The notes under the pieces were generated by a model. The model made no database searches, had not been told where the DNA came from, and was given only the letters and a program-made list of their open reading frames with translations. Shown here piece after piece: positions 1-10,848 of a stretch of DNA of 64,000 bases. The translations under genes were made by a program, and so were the position numbers. Source of the stretch: Onchocerca lupi (Eukaryota > Nematoda > Chromadorea > Rhabditida > Onchocercidae); NCBI GenBank assembly GCA_028564675.1, contig JAOVVO010000255.1, positions 37,785-101,784 on the forward strand, in the 5' to 3' direction. Position 1 is the first letter of the stretch, and each line of letters opens with the position of its first letter.

Positions 1-525
1 AAAAAATTTTCCAGTAATTTTAACGAATTTTTTTTTTTAAAAAAAAAGAAGCGCTCAACGTGGTATTAATTTTTGTTGGCGTTTATATCAAACATATGCG
101 AATTTGATCTCTTTCCCATTTCCGCCTTCTCATTAATACTTCAATGACGATATTTTTGCGGCAAGATCTGAGGCTTTTGCATAACCTTGACATCCACTTC
201 CCTTTCTTTTTATCCCTTTTTTGCTCTCTCACTGACTCCATCTTTCTGCTCTACAAGTGTCACATATTTGAAATTCAACCAAACTGGGAAAGTGGCCGAT
301 AGCGGTAGGAATATATCAATAAATTTATGGTTATGTTATTGCCGTACTTCTTTTTAACCTTTCTTACCGTCCGTAATTAGTTTGCTTAAGAAGAAGAAGT
401 GGTTGATTTCCAACTTCGTTTACATTTATTTTCGCAAAATGTCATTTCGCGTGCCGAAGAATGCTGTGACCTTTTTATATTTGATCACAACAACAACTGT
501 TTTAATCCATTTTTCCGTTTCCTGC
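1..525. other. AT-rich flank of the mitochondrial insertion, no gene seen
   Basis: I find no coding frame, RNA gene or repeat that can be supported here. It forms the left flank of the mitochondrial insertion. Confidence 0.5.
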
Positions 526-1615
526 ATGAGTGGAATTGTGTTGAATGCTGCTAGTTGAGATATTATTTCACATGGTACTTATTATGTTGTGGCTCATTTT
601 CACTACACTTTGGGTGATGTTTGTGGTATTTTTTGTGATTTTTGTTTATGACTCCCTTGTATGTATTATGTATGGTATTTGGTTTGACGGTGATATGATG
701 ATGGCTGTTTTTGTGTGTGTTTTTTTTTTGTTGGTGCTAATATAACTTTTTTTCCTGTGTATTTTGCTGGTTTGCAGGGGATGCCTCGTAACATTTTGGA
801 TTATCCCCAATGTTATTCTGCTTTTCAGATCATTTCTTCTTTGTCTTCTGTCTTACTCTTGTTGGTTTTGTTTTATTTAATTATTTATTAGTTGATTCTA
901 TTTTTTTTTTACATTTTTTGGGAGTTTATTCCCATAATTATGATAGTCCTGCTTATGCCTTGAATGTTCCTCTTTTATTACCGGATTCTTTTACTGAAGA
1001 GGCATTTATTATAGGTCTTCATTGGAAGATTATTAGCAAGAATACTCCTTCTTATAGGTATCTCGGGTTGGATATGGTTATCATAGTAAGTAATTTTTGT
1101 AGATTTAGGTTCAGTTTTTAAACTTCTAGTTTTCAAAACTGAGGATTTTATTCTATTTAAAATTTTTAAAATTTTGGACTTTGATATTTAAAATTTTTTC
1201 GTTTGTTTTTTTATGTTAGAATTTTTTTGCTTTTATGTTTTTTGTTTGAGATTTTTGGACTGGGATCCTCTGAAGAGTTGTGTCGTGATGTTTTTGGGTA
1301 TTCTCTCTATAGGTTGTTATATTTCTTTAGGTGTGCATGTTTGATATCCTTATTTTGTTGTTTGATTTTTTTTAGTGGTGTTTTGTCTTTATTGGTATAT
1401 TTTTATGGTATAACTAATTTTGTTTTTTATTATAATTATTATTATTTTTTTTATTTCCAGATTGGTTTTTCTTTCTGTTTGTTTTAGATTTTGATTTTTT
1501 TTCTTTTTTTTGATTTTAATTTTTTATCTACTTGTTATGATTTTAGTTACTATTATGTTTTTTTGGGTTGTTTTTATCTTATTTTTGTTTTTGATTTTGG
1601 TGATTTTTAGGCTTA
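526..1615 (+). pseudogene. Nuclear mitochondrial insertion: cox1 3' part, trnW, nad6 (decayed)
   Basis: The T-rich block reads as mitochondrial protein only when TGA is tryptophan. Near 540-610 it encodes NAASWDIISHGTYYVVAHFH, the conserved C-terminal part of cytochrome c oxidase subunit I. About 735-815 gives GANITFFPVYFAGLQGMPRN, also COX1. About 930-1080 holds a plausible COX1 tail in a different frame. A degenerate trnW follows, then a nad6-like frame from about 1260 (DPLKS..., ISLGVHVWYPYFVVWFF). The reading frame changes at least three times, once at the T-run near 720-730 and again after about 880, so it cannot be functional. The cox1-trnW-nad6 order is that of filarial mtDNA as I know it. 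A contaminating true mtDNA read is unlikely because of the frameshifts and the AT-rich nuclear flanks. Confidence 0.85.
1098..1160 (+). pseudogene. trnW: Degenerate mitochondrial tRNA-Trp inside the insertion
   Basis: Between the COX1 tail and the nad6-like frame lies a short stretch with a TTTCAAA loop at 1131-1137 (anticodon TCA, reading mitochondrial TGA as Trp). It is flanked by CTAGT and ACTGA, which form an imperfect five-pair anticodon stem. Position and anticodon agree with trnW between cox1 and nad6. The other arms are not convincingly foldable by eye, so this call rests mainly on context. Confidence 0.45.
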
Positions 1616-2499
1616 ATTGATCTAGGTTTATACGTAATTTGTAAGGGAAATTAAATATCATTTTCATGCTATTCTCTGATCGAATCAACAATTTCAATTT
1701 TACATTTTCAATTTAAAGTTTGACCAATTATTATTTCTTCTCGACTGGTTGTAGTTTAGCAAAAAGTTTGACAAGATCAAGTATGTAATTGGTTTTTCTC
1801 GCCTTTATTATGATATTTTTAATATAATCTGCTAGTTTTCAGATTCAGTTTTTCTAAGGTTTTTATTCATTCATATCTTTTCTTGTAGATAATTGAATTA
1901 GATACTTGGAATCAAAAGTAACATATTATTGCGTTATTATAACAATTTCCTACTGTATCTATTTTATCAGCAGATGTTGAAAATTTTCAAAATTTCAAAA
2001 GATTTGATTAAGTCATGTGAAATACTAACAAATTACGATTTAATGTTATACGTATTGGATTAAAAGTTTGTACTCATAAATTTCAGGGATTTAGTAGTAT
2101 CGTGAAAGATTTCAAAATCAGTTAATGGGATTTTAGAGAGAGAAGAATTTGTTAATACGTTTGGTTAGAAGATTGAGTTGACTTATCGAAAAGAAATAGA
2201 AAAGGAGAGTGGATCTTTGTGGTACTTTGTATTTCATCGTTTTTATGAGTTTCTTCTCATGTCTTCATTTTTAACATGCTTCAAATGGGTACTCTTTAGC
2301 GGGAATAGTCTTTTCGATGAATGAAGTGCGGCTTTTCTCTTTGTAAATTTATAGCTTCGAATTTAAAATTTCTAATTTAAAAAGAGCCAATTCCTGATTT
2401 TGAGCTTATGTGCGGCTATACGTCGGCATTTGTTTCTCTCGGTAATTGTAACAGTTCATCTCGATTTTAGAATAAATAAAAAGTTGAAAAAAAGAAACG

Positions 2500-4652
2500 A
2501 TGTTTAAAAATTTTTTTCGTCCACGACGATCAAATAAAGAGAACGAAGAACAAGAACATCAGCAACAACAACATTCTACTAATGAAATTGTTGGTATTTT
2601 CAAATTTGAATTTACGCTTTCTTTCCAACCAATGATGCAGATGAGATTGAGGAATCGCCGGGAATATATGTTGATGCCAATCTAGACATGGAATTTAAAG
2701 TTCAGAGTCTGATAAATGTGATGATAATTTCTGATATGATAGTATATAGTAGATCGAAAGAAATAATGAATAATTCAGCTCTAATACAAATATTTCTATA
2801 TATATATTTTTTAAATCTTCAATCTTTCAACCAATTCATTTCAATTTGTTCAATATTCTCTCTTCTTCCTTTCCTTTTTTTTTTAAAGAGAAATATAACT
2901 GTACTACAGGACCGAAATTCGTCCTCCTATAAATCGTTAAGAAATGCGCGTGAAAAGCGATCTTTGCATTCATCATATTATCATCGAGGAAGTGCGGGTG
3001 GCGGGATGGATGAGAGTCTTTCTGCGATATCCGCAGCACCGTATCATATTGCCACGCAGCGGAAATATCCACGCGGTACGCAGTCATGCTACGATGGTTT
3101 CAGTGATGACTTCAATCGATTTTCCAGTATGAACAGATCGTTTGTTGGTGCGGCATATTCGAAATATAAGGTATCTCGTACGATTTTTTTATTCTAATTT
3201 CATCTGAATTTTTTAAAGTAAATTGTTCAACAGGGATTAAACCAAGATTATATTTTTTTACTGCAACTTGTTTACCCAGAAAGAGTTCTCTGATAGTTGC
3301 TGTGCTTCACCTAGAAGTACTGCAAAAATCTTGGAAACTCCAATAATTTCAAAATGTTTGAAAATTTAAAAATCATTCAATAGTTTTACTACGCAATTTC
3401 AAAAATTGCAGATATTTCCCAAAAATTAATAGATGGACTAAATTCAAACGTGCTGTATGAAAATGTAATGCATTTGTTCAATCCTTATTTATTAAAACTC
3501 GATTTTTGTGCTATTCATTCATTCCTTTTTTTTCTTTTTCCTTGTGTATTTCAAAGAGAATTTACTACCTTTTTGTCTTTTTTCAGCCCTCTCGCCGTGA
3601 ATACATAAATATTATGCGTCGAAGTCATTTGAATTCAGATTATGGCAGCTGTGATCCAACGCTGAACAATCCGATTCTCTATAGTAGAGACTTAGATGAT
3701 TCAGATGCGGAAACATGGAATTCGGAAAGAATTATTAAGGTTGGCAACTTCAATATGTTCAAAAATTTTTTTAAAATTAATTTATGGAACAAATAAAATG
3801 GATCGTTCATAATCTTTTCATTATTTTTTCATAAATTAAAGGATCTTCGAGCAGAATTAAGGGCTACAAACGAACGAAAGAATTATTATAAAGATTTATA
3901 CAAACGTGAACGACAAGATAGGATACGTGATCGTGAGTTGCGTGACTTGGTAGAGAAGAAACTTATGGATGATCTCAGAAGTAAAGAATTGGAGTGTTCC
4001 AATAATTTATTACGAATTAAAGCTCTAGAACAGGTAAAATTTTATTAGTTCGAGGTAAGCAAACTTGAAATTCATTATTTTAGTCAAATCTTCAAAATTG
4101 GATTTGTTTTTTCAGCAGCTTCAACATCACTCCAATTTCCCGCCCCCAATTCGTGAATCTTCCTTTCGCATTCCACATTTCTGCACCCCTTCGACATCTA
4201 ATACCGCGTCAACAATGGCTGGAGCAGGTGAAGCTCTGTCCAGTACTTCAGAACTGTTCGCTATCCGAGGTGCCTATCTGATGAATCCAGTAACTGGCGG
4301 TGCGGGTATAGCAGGAACAACAGCTGCAACAATATCCGGTAATCCCGGCGAAATGCCGGATGAAATGAAAGTTTTCCGGCAACCTGATGAATTATCTTTG
4401 GAGCTAGCACGGAACAGTAATGACGTTGATACGCCATTTGATGTTAAAAGTGACGATGCATCAAAAATATCGGCTAATTCGTTAGGCTTTGCTTTGGCAA
4501 ATCGAGAAAATTTTAATGGAACAGTACTGGAAGAAGATCCTCAATCTGATAACGGTTATGGTACCACTTCGGAATGTGCTTCTGAACTTGTACGAAGTAT
4601 ACGACGAGTACATAGTGATTCCGAAGTACCGTTGAAAGTCATACAGACATAA
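2500..4652 (+). CDS. Unrecognised coiled-coil protein, about 445 aa, 6 exons
   Basis: Proposed exons are 2500-2593, 2641-2741 (alternative donor at 2717), 2910-3170, 3587-3739, 3842-4033 and 4116-4652. All phases agree and the stop is TAA. A likely trans-splice acceptor (GATTTTAG, about 2468) lies just before the ATG. The N-terminus is basic then glutamine/glutamate-rich. The middle is Ser/Arg/Tyr-rich and probably disordered. Exon 5 is a highly charged coiled coil (DLRAELRATNERKNYYKDLY, then many K/E/R/L residues to ALEQ). The C-terminal 178 residues are Ser/Thr/acidic and look disordered, with no signal peptide or membrane segment. A poly(A) signal AATAAA lies near 4970. The build suggests a scaffold or cytoskeletal adaptor, but I do not recognise the family and assign no function. 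The exon 2 donor is the weakest part of the model. Confidence 0.7.
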
Positions 4653-5054
4653 TCTGTGCTATTTGTTTATATATTTAATCAGAAACTACTTTTTTAGCTA
4701 CCTCTTATAAAAAAGTGTTCAAAAATCAATCAGTATTGTTATCCTTCAGTATTACTTATTATATAACTAATTTTCAGAAGACACTGTTTTCTGAGATTCA
4801 CTTAATTTCTAAATCCGAATTTGAAAGTATAAAATATATGAATTATTTAATATATTGGTATGGAACATGAAGTTTTTCATGAGTTATAAATTGGTGTCCT
4901 CCTTGTTTTTCGGTGATTTAATGTGTAATTTATTATCATTATATATTACTTGTTATTTTAGACTTTTCAAATAAACTTTATTTGCTTTATATATAAATTA
5001 TAGTGAAATTAACATTTTTTAAATTGATAGTTTATAATCTAGTTTTATTTACGA

Positions 5055-5297
5055 TCAATTATGTTTAAAACTGTAGTATTTTACAAACGACTTAATTGCC
5101 ATTCTACAAACATTTGATGTGAGCTTTAATCTGTATAAGACTTGCATTATAACACAATCTTCTGGCTCAGATACTTTACATGACTCACTGTTTTGAGAAG
5201 TCTGGTCAAGAAGTTCACTGTTTAAACATTTAAATCCCATTCGTCTCAGATAAAGGAAAAAATTTCTCGAATCATCTGAAAATTTTTGCTCTTCCAT
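5055..5297 (-). CDS. Possible small single-exon gene, 80 aa, unknown
   Basis: An uninterrupted 80-residue frame (starts MEEQKFSDDSRNFFLYLRRM, ends YSFKHN) has two gene-like signals on the minus strand. A U-rich acceptor-like AATTTAG sits directly against the ATG, and AATAAA (complement at 5044-5049) lies only a few bases past the stop. It starts about 376 bases downstream of the stop of the four-TM gene on the same strand, a spacing that would suit a nematode operon. The protein is charged with three cysteines, and has no signal peptide or membrane segment. I recognise no family, and a chance ORF remains possible. Confidence 0.4.
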   Translation of the reverse strand: MEEQKFSDDSRNFFLYLRRMGFKCLNSELLDQTSQNSESCKVSEPEDCVIMQVLYRLKLTSNVCRMAIKSFVKYYSFKHN

Positions 5298-5673
5298 CTA
5301 AATTCTTTTTAATTCGGAATTGAAAAATAAATTAAATTTGCGAAGACTACACTTCAAAAGCTCTTTTATCACTGCATTAAATCCTTTGTTTGTTCTATCA
5401 TGTTTAAATTTTGTATTCAATGGTAATTTTTTCTGTATTTGTTGATATTTAAATAATTTCAATTATTTTATTTATTAATTATTTCTAAAAAATATATTTG
5501 CCACGAATGTATTTTTGTTTCATATAGGAAATAAAAAAAGACAACTGCAGTTTCAATTTAAAAATGTTCATTATTATAATTTTTATTTATATTTTAGTTT
5601 AAGTGAATGACGAAAGTTTAAGATTTCAATTACTTGCAAGGACGAAACTATTTCAAAGTTTATTCGGAATTTC

Positions 5674-7386
5674 TTATGTTTTATTGACAACGATCGTTTT
5701 TACCATTTCTATGTTTGATTTCTTCGTGAAATATTCTTTATCCAAGAGGTAATCGTAAGCTCCCCTAACAATGATATAAGACCAAATGATGATTGTTGCT
5801 CCAAAAAACGACATTACGGCTAAATTGAATGGCCAGATAGGACCAAAATGATTCTCCAGTTTCTGTATGCTGAAAACAAGAACGATTGAGATGAACGGAA
5901 TCAAAATGTTGTTGTCTGATCGAAAAAGGGAACAATTTCAATAATCGAAACCGGTTTCGAGAAGGATCTCCTCAGAACATTTTTCTATCGAAAGATGAAC
6001 ATTTGTTGTCGAATTTTTATTTTACTGAATTATACTTCATTCGAAAAATATATTTATGGCAGAAAAAAAAAATAAATTTGCAGTCTTTTTTAAGGTTTGT
6101 ATTGGCATTGTTTCAGAAATAGAAGCATCTAATGATTTGTTTCTGCTTAGTGTGACAAACTGACAAGCTGTTTTACAACATTATCATTTTCCCAGAAGAA
6201 TGCACATAAACTTTTCGGGTTATAAAGATCATGCTAAGCTTATTTTTATGGTTATGTTTGAATTCTTTTTGGTCAACTTATCAGCTTACCTAACATAAAA
6301 ACCGAAGAGCCTATGAGTAGTCTGTAATCCCATGGACATGCTCGTTATCGATGCGATAGCTGCAATAATCAGAACAGTGATTTCGATGTGCATAAATGCC
6401 ATCAATGGCCATATATACTTCGGCTTTTCTGTCACAATACCATAGATCTGAAATTTTAGAGTAGAATCTGAATCCACCAACCGTCGAATGTTTTCCTAAT
6501 GAATGTCGGATTTGGCTATGCATTAATCATTTCAAATAGGTTTGCAGTGCCATTACCAAACTTCTTGATTCAATTTGTTTAATGATCAGATTGTAAATGA
6601 ACTTGACTTGTGATTTATTTGGATCTTCAAGAATTGTCTTATTTACCAATTTTACTATTCTTGCGAAATTCATGAGAAAAGCAACATTCAAAAAATATTG
6701 ATCGATTAAAGTAAGAAAATAGCTATATGGGTTGATAATTTACAATATTATTTAAGGATACGTAATATACTTTTGATATAGCAGAAAATGAGAGTTTAGT
6801 ATGAATGATAACTGGACTTGTTTACTTGATGAGAAAGTATTTTATTGATAAAAATAATTAGGTAAATAATTAAATAAGCAAATGAATCAAGAAAAAAAAC
6901 AACCGAATAACCATGAGAAGTGTAGTAAGTGCGGCAAAGATAAGAAATATGATTAATATCACTAACAACCATATATGAATATTCGTATTTTCAAGTTCCA
7001 AATCTGTAACTTTGGGAATAGGAAGTGCAAGAATTAGGTTTTAGTTCATTATTAACATGGAAATTTCAACAGCTTTAGACTTATGAACAGGAAGATTATT
7101 TAAGGTAATTTATCTGTAATGCTTGAAAAAAGAAACATTTTCTATTCTTCTCAGAAACAAAACCAATCACAAGGATCTGCACAAGCTACGATAACTTACT
7201 GAGGAATGCGAATACAGCTAAAATGAGTAAAATGATCTCAAGAATTCCACACAACACGGCAGCATTTCGATAATGCATCAAATGACAAACTGCTGGTGCC
7301 AAATAGAATTCGTCATCTTTATCATAGACAAATGGTTTTTTTTCATTATCCACGGCTACTTCTCGGCATTGAAAAGCATTCGTCAT
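5674..7386 (-). CDS. Four-transmembrane protein of nematode LAPTM-like type, 212 aa
   Basis: Exons on the minus strand are 7386-7200, 7009-6912, 6447-6290 and 5869-5674. Donors are GT, acceptors AG, and phases 1, 0 and 2 match. A good trans-splice acceptor (ACTTTCAG) lies 13 bases before the ATG. Four hydrophobic segments are evident: residues about 42-63 (VLCGILEIILLILAVFAF), about 73-95 (IWLLVILIIFLIFAALTTLL), about 110-130 (MHIEITVLIIAAIASI) and about 160-185 (FNLAVMSFFGATIIIWSYII), then a basic C-tail. Size and spacing resemble lysosomal LAPTM-like or nematode-specific tetraspan proteins of unknown function. I infer an endomembrane location only from topology. The exon 2 acceptor has an alternative six bases downstream. 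AATAAA occurs at 5659-5664 (complement). Confidence 0.72.
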
Positions 7387-7399
7387 TGTAGAAATTCTC

Positions 7400-8855
7400 C
7401 TGAAAGTTCCACAATTTCAAAATTTCTCGAAATTCCATTGAGAAAATCCATTCGAATGGAATCTGCGATAAATTAGCCAATCATAAAATATAGCAGTCTT
7501 AAACATTCTGCGACACTTTCATTCATATTAAATAATTCCGAGAGATTATTTCATAAAATCACTTCTATCTACGAATTTTCCAAATCCAAAGCAATATTTT
7601 CGTTTCATTTTCTAGTTAGATATCTAAGCTAAGTTAATTTAAGAAAAAGCGAATGCAAAAAAGAAGGTCGATGTCCAAGATGGAAAATGGAATCGAAAAG
7701 GCATATTCGGATGGATCCTTTCATGGAATTGAAAAGTTCGAATGAGACGCAATCAAAGTCATTTCATCACGATTGATTTAAAAAAAAAGAAAAGAAATGA
7801 ATCAATATCCCTTTCTTCTTCAAATTATCTAAAAATCAATGTTTGAATAAAAGTCCTTGCTGGAAGCTGATTAAACAATTGGAACATTTTGCAAGAATAG
7901 GAGAATCCCATTCTAAAACGAAACATAGACAAGGTGACACTCAAGAAAACCTACTGAATTATCCAAGAGAAGTACAGGTATGTGAATATTCGGGGATCTC
8001 TGTGTGTGTCTCTGTGTTGTGTCCGTTATTTAGATAAATTGAGTGGAAAGAAGGAGAATTTCATCAAAATGTTTATTTCTTTTCCAGCACTCTCCATTAA
8101 TGGTGAAAGGAAAAGAAGGATAATAATAGTAGTGATTTTACCGTTGTCATTTGCTCTCCTTCTATATCTAATTGACGTTACAGTCGACCATCAATCATGG
8201 CCTAATTTCCTCAGGTGGAATTATTAAGGAAATAGTAAACACTTATAGAAAATGAATCGTTGTGCTGCAAAAATAGAGATTTGAGAATTTTTGCATCATA
8301 AAATTCTTCATTTTTATTCAAATCAAGAAGAAAAGATCATTTAAAACTTTAGAATTTTAAAAGTCTTTTGACAATACAAAAAAAGATCTAATTATATTCA
8401 TCTACAATGAAGCTGTGATACAACATATTTTCACAAAGGGCTCTGAAATGTCATGGTCTGAATAGAATTTATTCGAATGCGCCGCTGGAAAGTGGATTTA
8501 GTCGTAGAGATAAGTTAGAAGATGGTGAAAGGCGATGGTTCTATAATAAATGCCACTGGAATGTTCGCTGAAGACAGTTCCATTTTAAGGCACTTTTAGC
8601 TTACCGAATTTTCTGTTTTTCCATTTCCAGTTATCCTCTTTCAATTTTTCTATTTTCTATAGTAGATTCTAATGTTACGGGGAGATTTGGGTTGAAAATA
8701 AACTTTGATTAAATGAAATTTCTACTACACTTTCAAGTTTTTAAGGATTTTTTTTAAATTTAAAAAATTCTTATCGAAATGCAACTGTAAAATGATAATT
8801 TTTATTTTCGTAAAGAAAGCGCAAACCGGAAAAGAAGAAAAAAGTTACTAAAAAT
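7400..8855. other. Divergent intergenic region, no gene seen
   Basis: This 1.45-kb spacer separates the minus-strand four-TM gene from the plus-strand ABT1 homologue and should hold both promoters. Short open frames occur (for example 7843-8037 and 7982-8227) but have no splice context or recognisable motif. A block at 8460-8580 is slightly GC-richer without a clear frame. Confidence 0.5.
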
Positions 8856-10848
8856 ATGGAAGAAGCACTCATGAGCGATAATGCTTCTGATAACGAGCAA
8901 TGTATTGGGATGTGCAGATATATGAGTAATAATATACCTGTAAGTAATAATGCTGCTGATAACGAGCAATCTATTGGAACGTTTAGCGAAACTGCACAAG
9001 TCGAAGTGAATAATACTATGGACAAGGTATCTTTATTTGATGTTCAAAAACAAAGTCTGGTTGTTTCCGATTTTCTATCTTTTCTATAAATTCTTTCTTA
9101 CTTTTTTTTGGACGGAAGAGTAATATTTGAGTAATTATTATGTCTTTAAATGATGATTTTGCCAACATAATTAATATGCTGAGATAAATTATGACCAATC
9201 GGTATTATTTTTTCTTTAAATGGAGTAAAGAGAGAGCAACTGTTTATTTTTTTCCTTGAATAATATAAAGGGCAAAGAAATTCCAGTTTCACTGTCAGTC
9301 CCTGTTGGGAATCAGCGTCGTAAGTTTTCTTCCAAAAGATCAGTGTTCGATTTGATCTTTTCTTTTCTTCTTTTTTATAAGCTAATCTTTTTTGTTTTCT
9401 CTCTCTTCTGAGTTATAAAGTCCCAACCAATCGAATAATTCCGGAAAAGGAACTGATTGATTTGAAAGTGCTCTACTGCATTACACTATAAAAATCCGGA
9501 TTTGATTGAGAGAATAAGCTATCTAAAAGGAATATATTTTAATGTTTTATACATATGTAAATAATTTTTCTGATTACGTGAAGCACTGTACGATTAATTC
9601 ATAAAAGTATATTTCAGAGAAAGAAGATGAAGCTACCAAAGCGCAGAATACTGTTGAAGGATGAAATGCCTGAAGTAAAAGAACGAAAAAGTGGTATTAT
9701 TTATTTCCAGACATTACCACCAAACTTTACTGTCTCTAGAATGCGTGATGAAATGAGTAAATTCGGCGAGATTGGAAGGATATATTTGCAAGTAAATTTT
9801 TTATTAGTTTTGAAAAGCATTAACGATAATAATGAATTTTTGATGTACATTATAAAATCTACAAATCATATTATGTTAATGACGAACAAAATTACTCGGT
9901 AGAATTCTATCTGACAAGTTTTTCATTTATTTTTGTTTTACTTAAAATATTATAATACTTACATCTTAATTCCATCAAGTTCCACTTTTCATATTTTTTA
10001 TCTTATATCTGAAAGGCTGAAAAACGGCGTGACGCAAAAGGTAAACGAAGAAAAAGATTTGTGGAAGGATGGGTTGAATTTAAGAAGAAAAGTCTGGCAA
10101 AACGAGTAGCTGCGTCATTAAATAATACAGCTGTTGGTGGAAAACGACGAAATACTGCTCGAGAATCTCTTTGGACAATGAAATATTTGAGCGGGTTTGA
10201 GCCTAATTTTTTTATTCATTTAATCCTTGACTAATAGTTTTAGTTAGATTTTCAAACTGGACTTTGCTTAAAATTTATTTTCTTTCCATATGAAGAGTCC
10301 AATTCCCCATACGGAACATTTTTACAGATCTTTTGTTCTCAAGTGAACAAAGTAATTGCTATTGCGTATACAAGCTTTCTGCTGCAGTTTTATGGGTTAT
10401 GTCAGACACTGCCGAATATATAGAAGTCAAGTTCTGTTTTCAGATTTAAGTGGGTACATTTGGTGGAACAATTAAATTTCGAGCACCGAATTGAACAACA
10501 ACGAATGCGTGTTGAAATAGCTCAAGCAAAGCGACAGGCTTCATTTTTTTCGGATCAAGTGGAGAAAGGAGAGCAATTGAGAAAACTGGAGGAGAAGGTG
10601 ATCGAACTTTTCAGAAATGCCCTCCTAGATCATATGGTTTATTATTGATTTCTCTAATTAATAACTAATAATTATTTCCTTCCCTATTCTACGCGTCCCT
10701 GTATAGTGTGTTTTCATTCTAGGTTTTGAAGAAAGGCGGCATATGGGATGAATTCCAGCGACAAGTGCAACAACGTTCAGCGATGAAGAAAAGTAAGAAA
10801 CATAAGCAGACTGACGATCACCTATTAGATATGATATTCACTGGATGA
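8856..10848 (+). CDS. ABT1: ABT1/Esf2 family rRNA-processing factor, 267 aa
   Basis: Exons are 8856-9026, 9618-9791, 10016-10194, 10444-10597 and 10723-10848, all phase-consistent. The core matches Activator of Basal Transcription 1 / yeast Esf2: SGIIYFQTLPPNFTVSRMRD begins the RRM; SKFGEIGRIYLQ is its RNP-2-like region; then a basic KRRDAKGKRRKRFVEGWVEF insert, AASLNNTAVGGK, WTMKYLSGFKWVHLVEQLNF and the coiled AEKR/IAQAKRQA tail. In this family the protein acts in the nucleolus in the small-subunit processome, loading with helicase Dbp8 on pre-18S rRNA. The acidic N-terminus contains an internal duplication, DNASDNEQCIG and NAADNEQSIG, 23 codons apart. An optional 42-base exon (9278-9319) would keep frame. 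The first exon is less certain than the rest. Confidence 0.9.

Noticed and set aside
7843..8227. Two overlapping plus-strand ORFs of 64 and 81 codons
   Set aside because: No splice logic, no recognisable motif and no leader acceptor; typical chance frames in a divergent promoter region.
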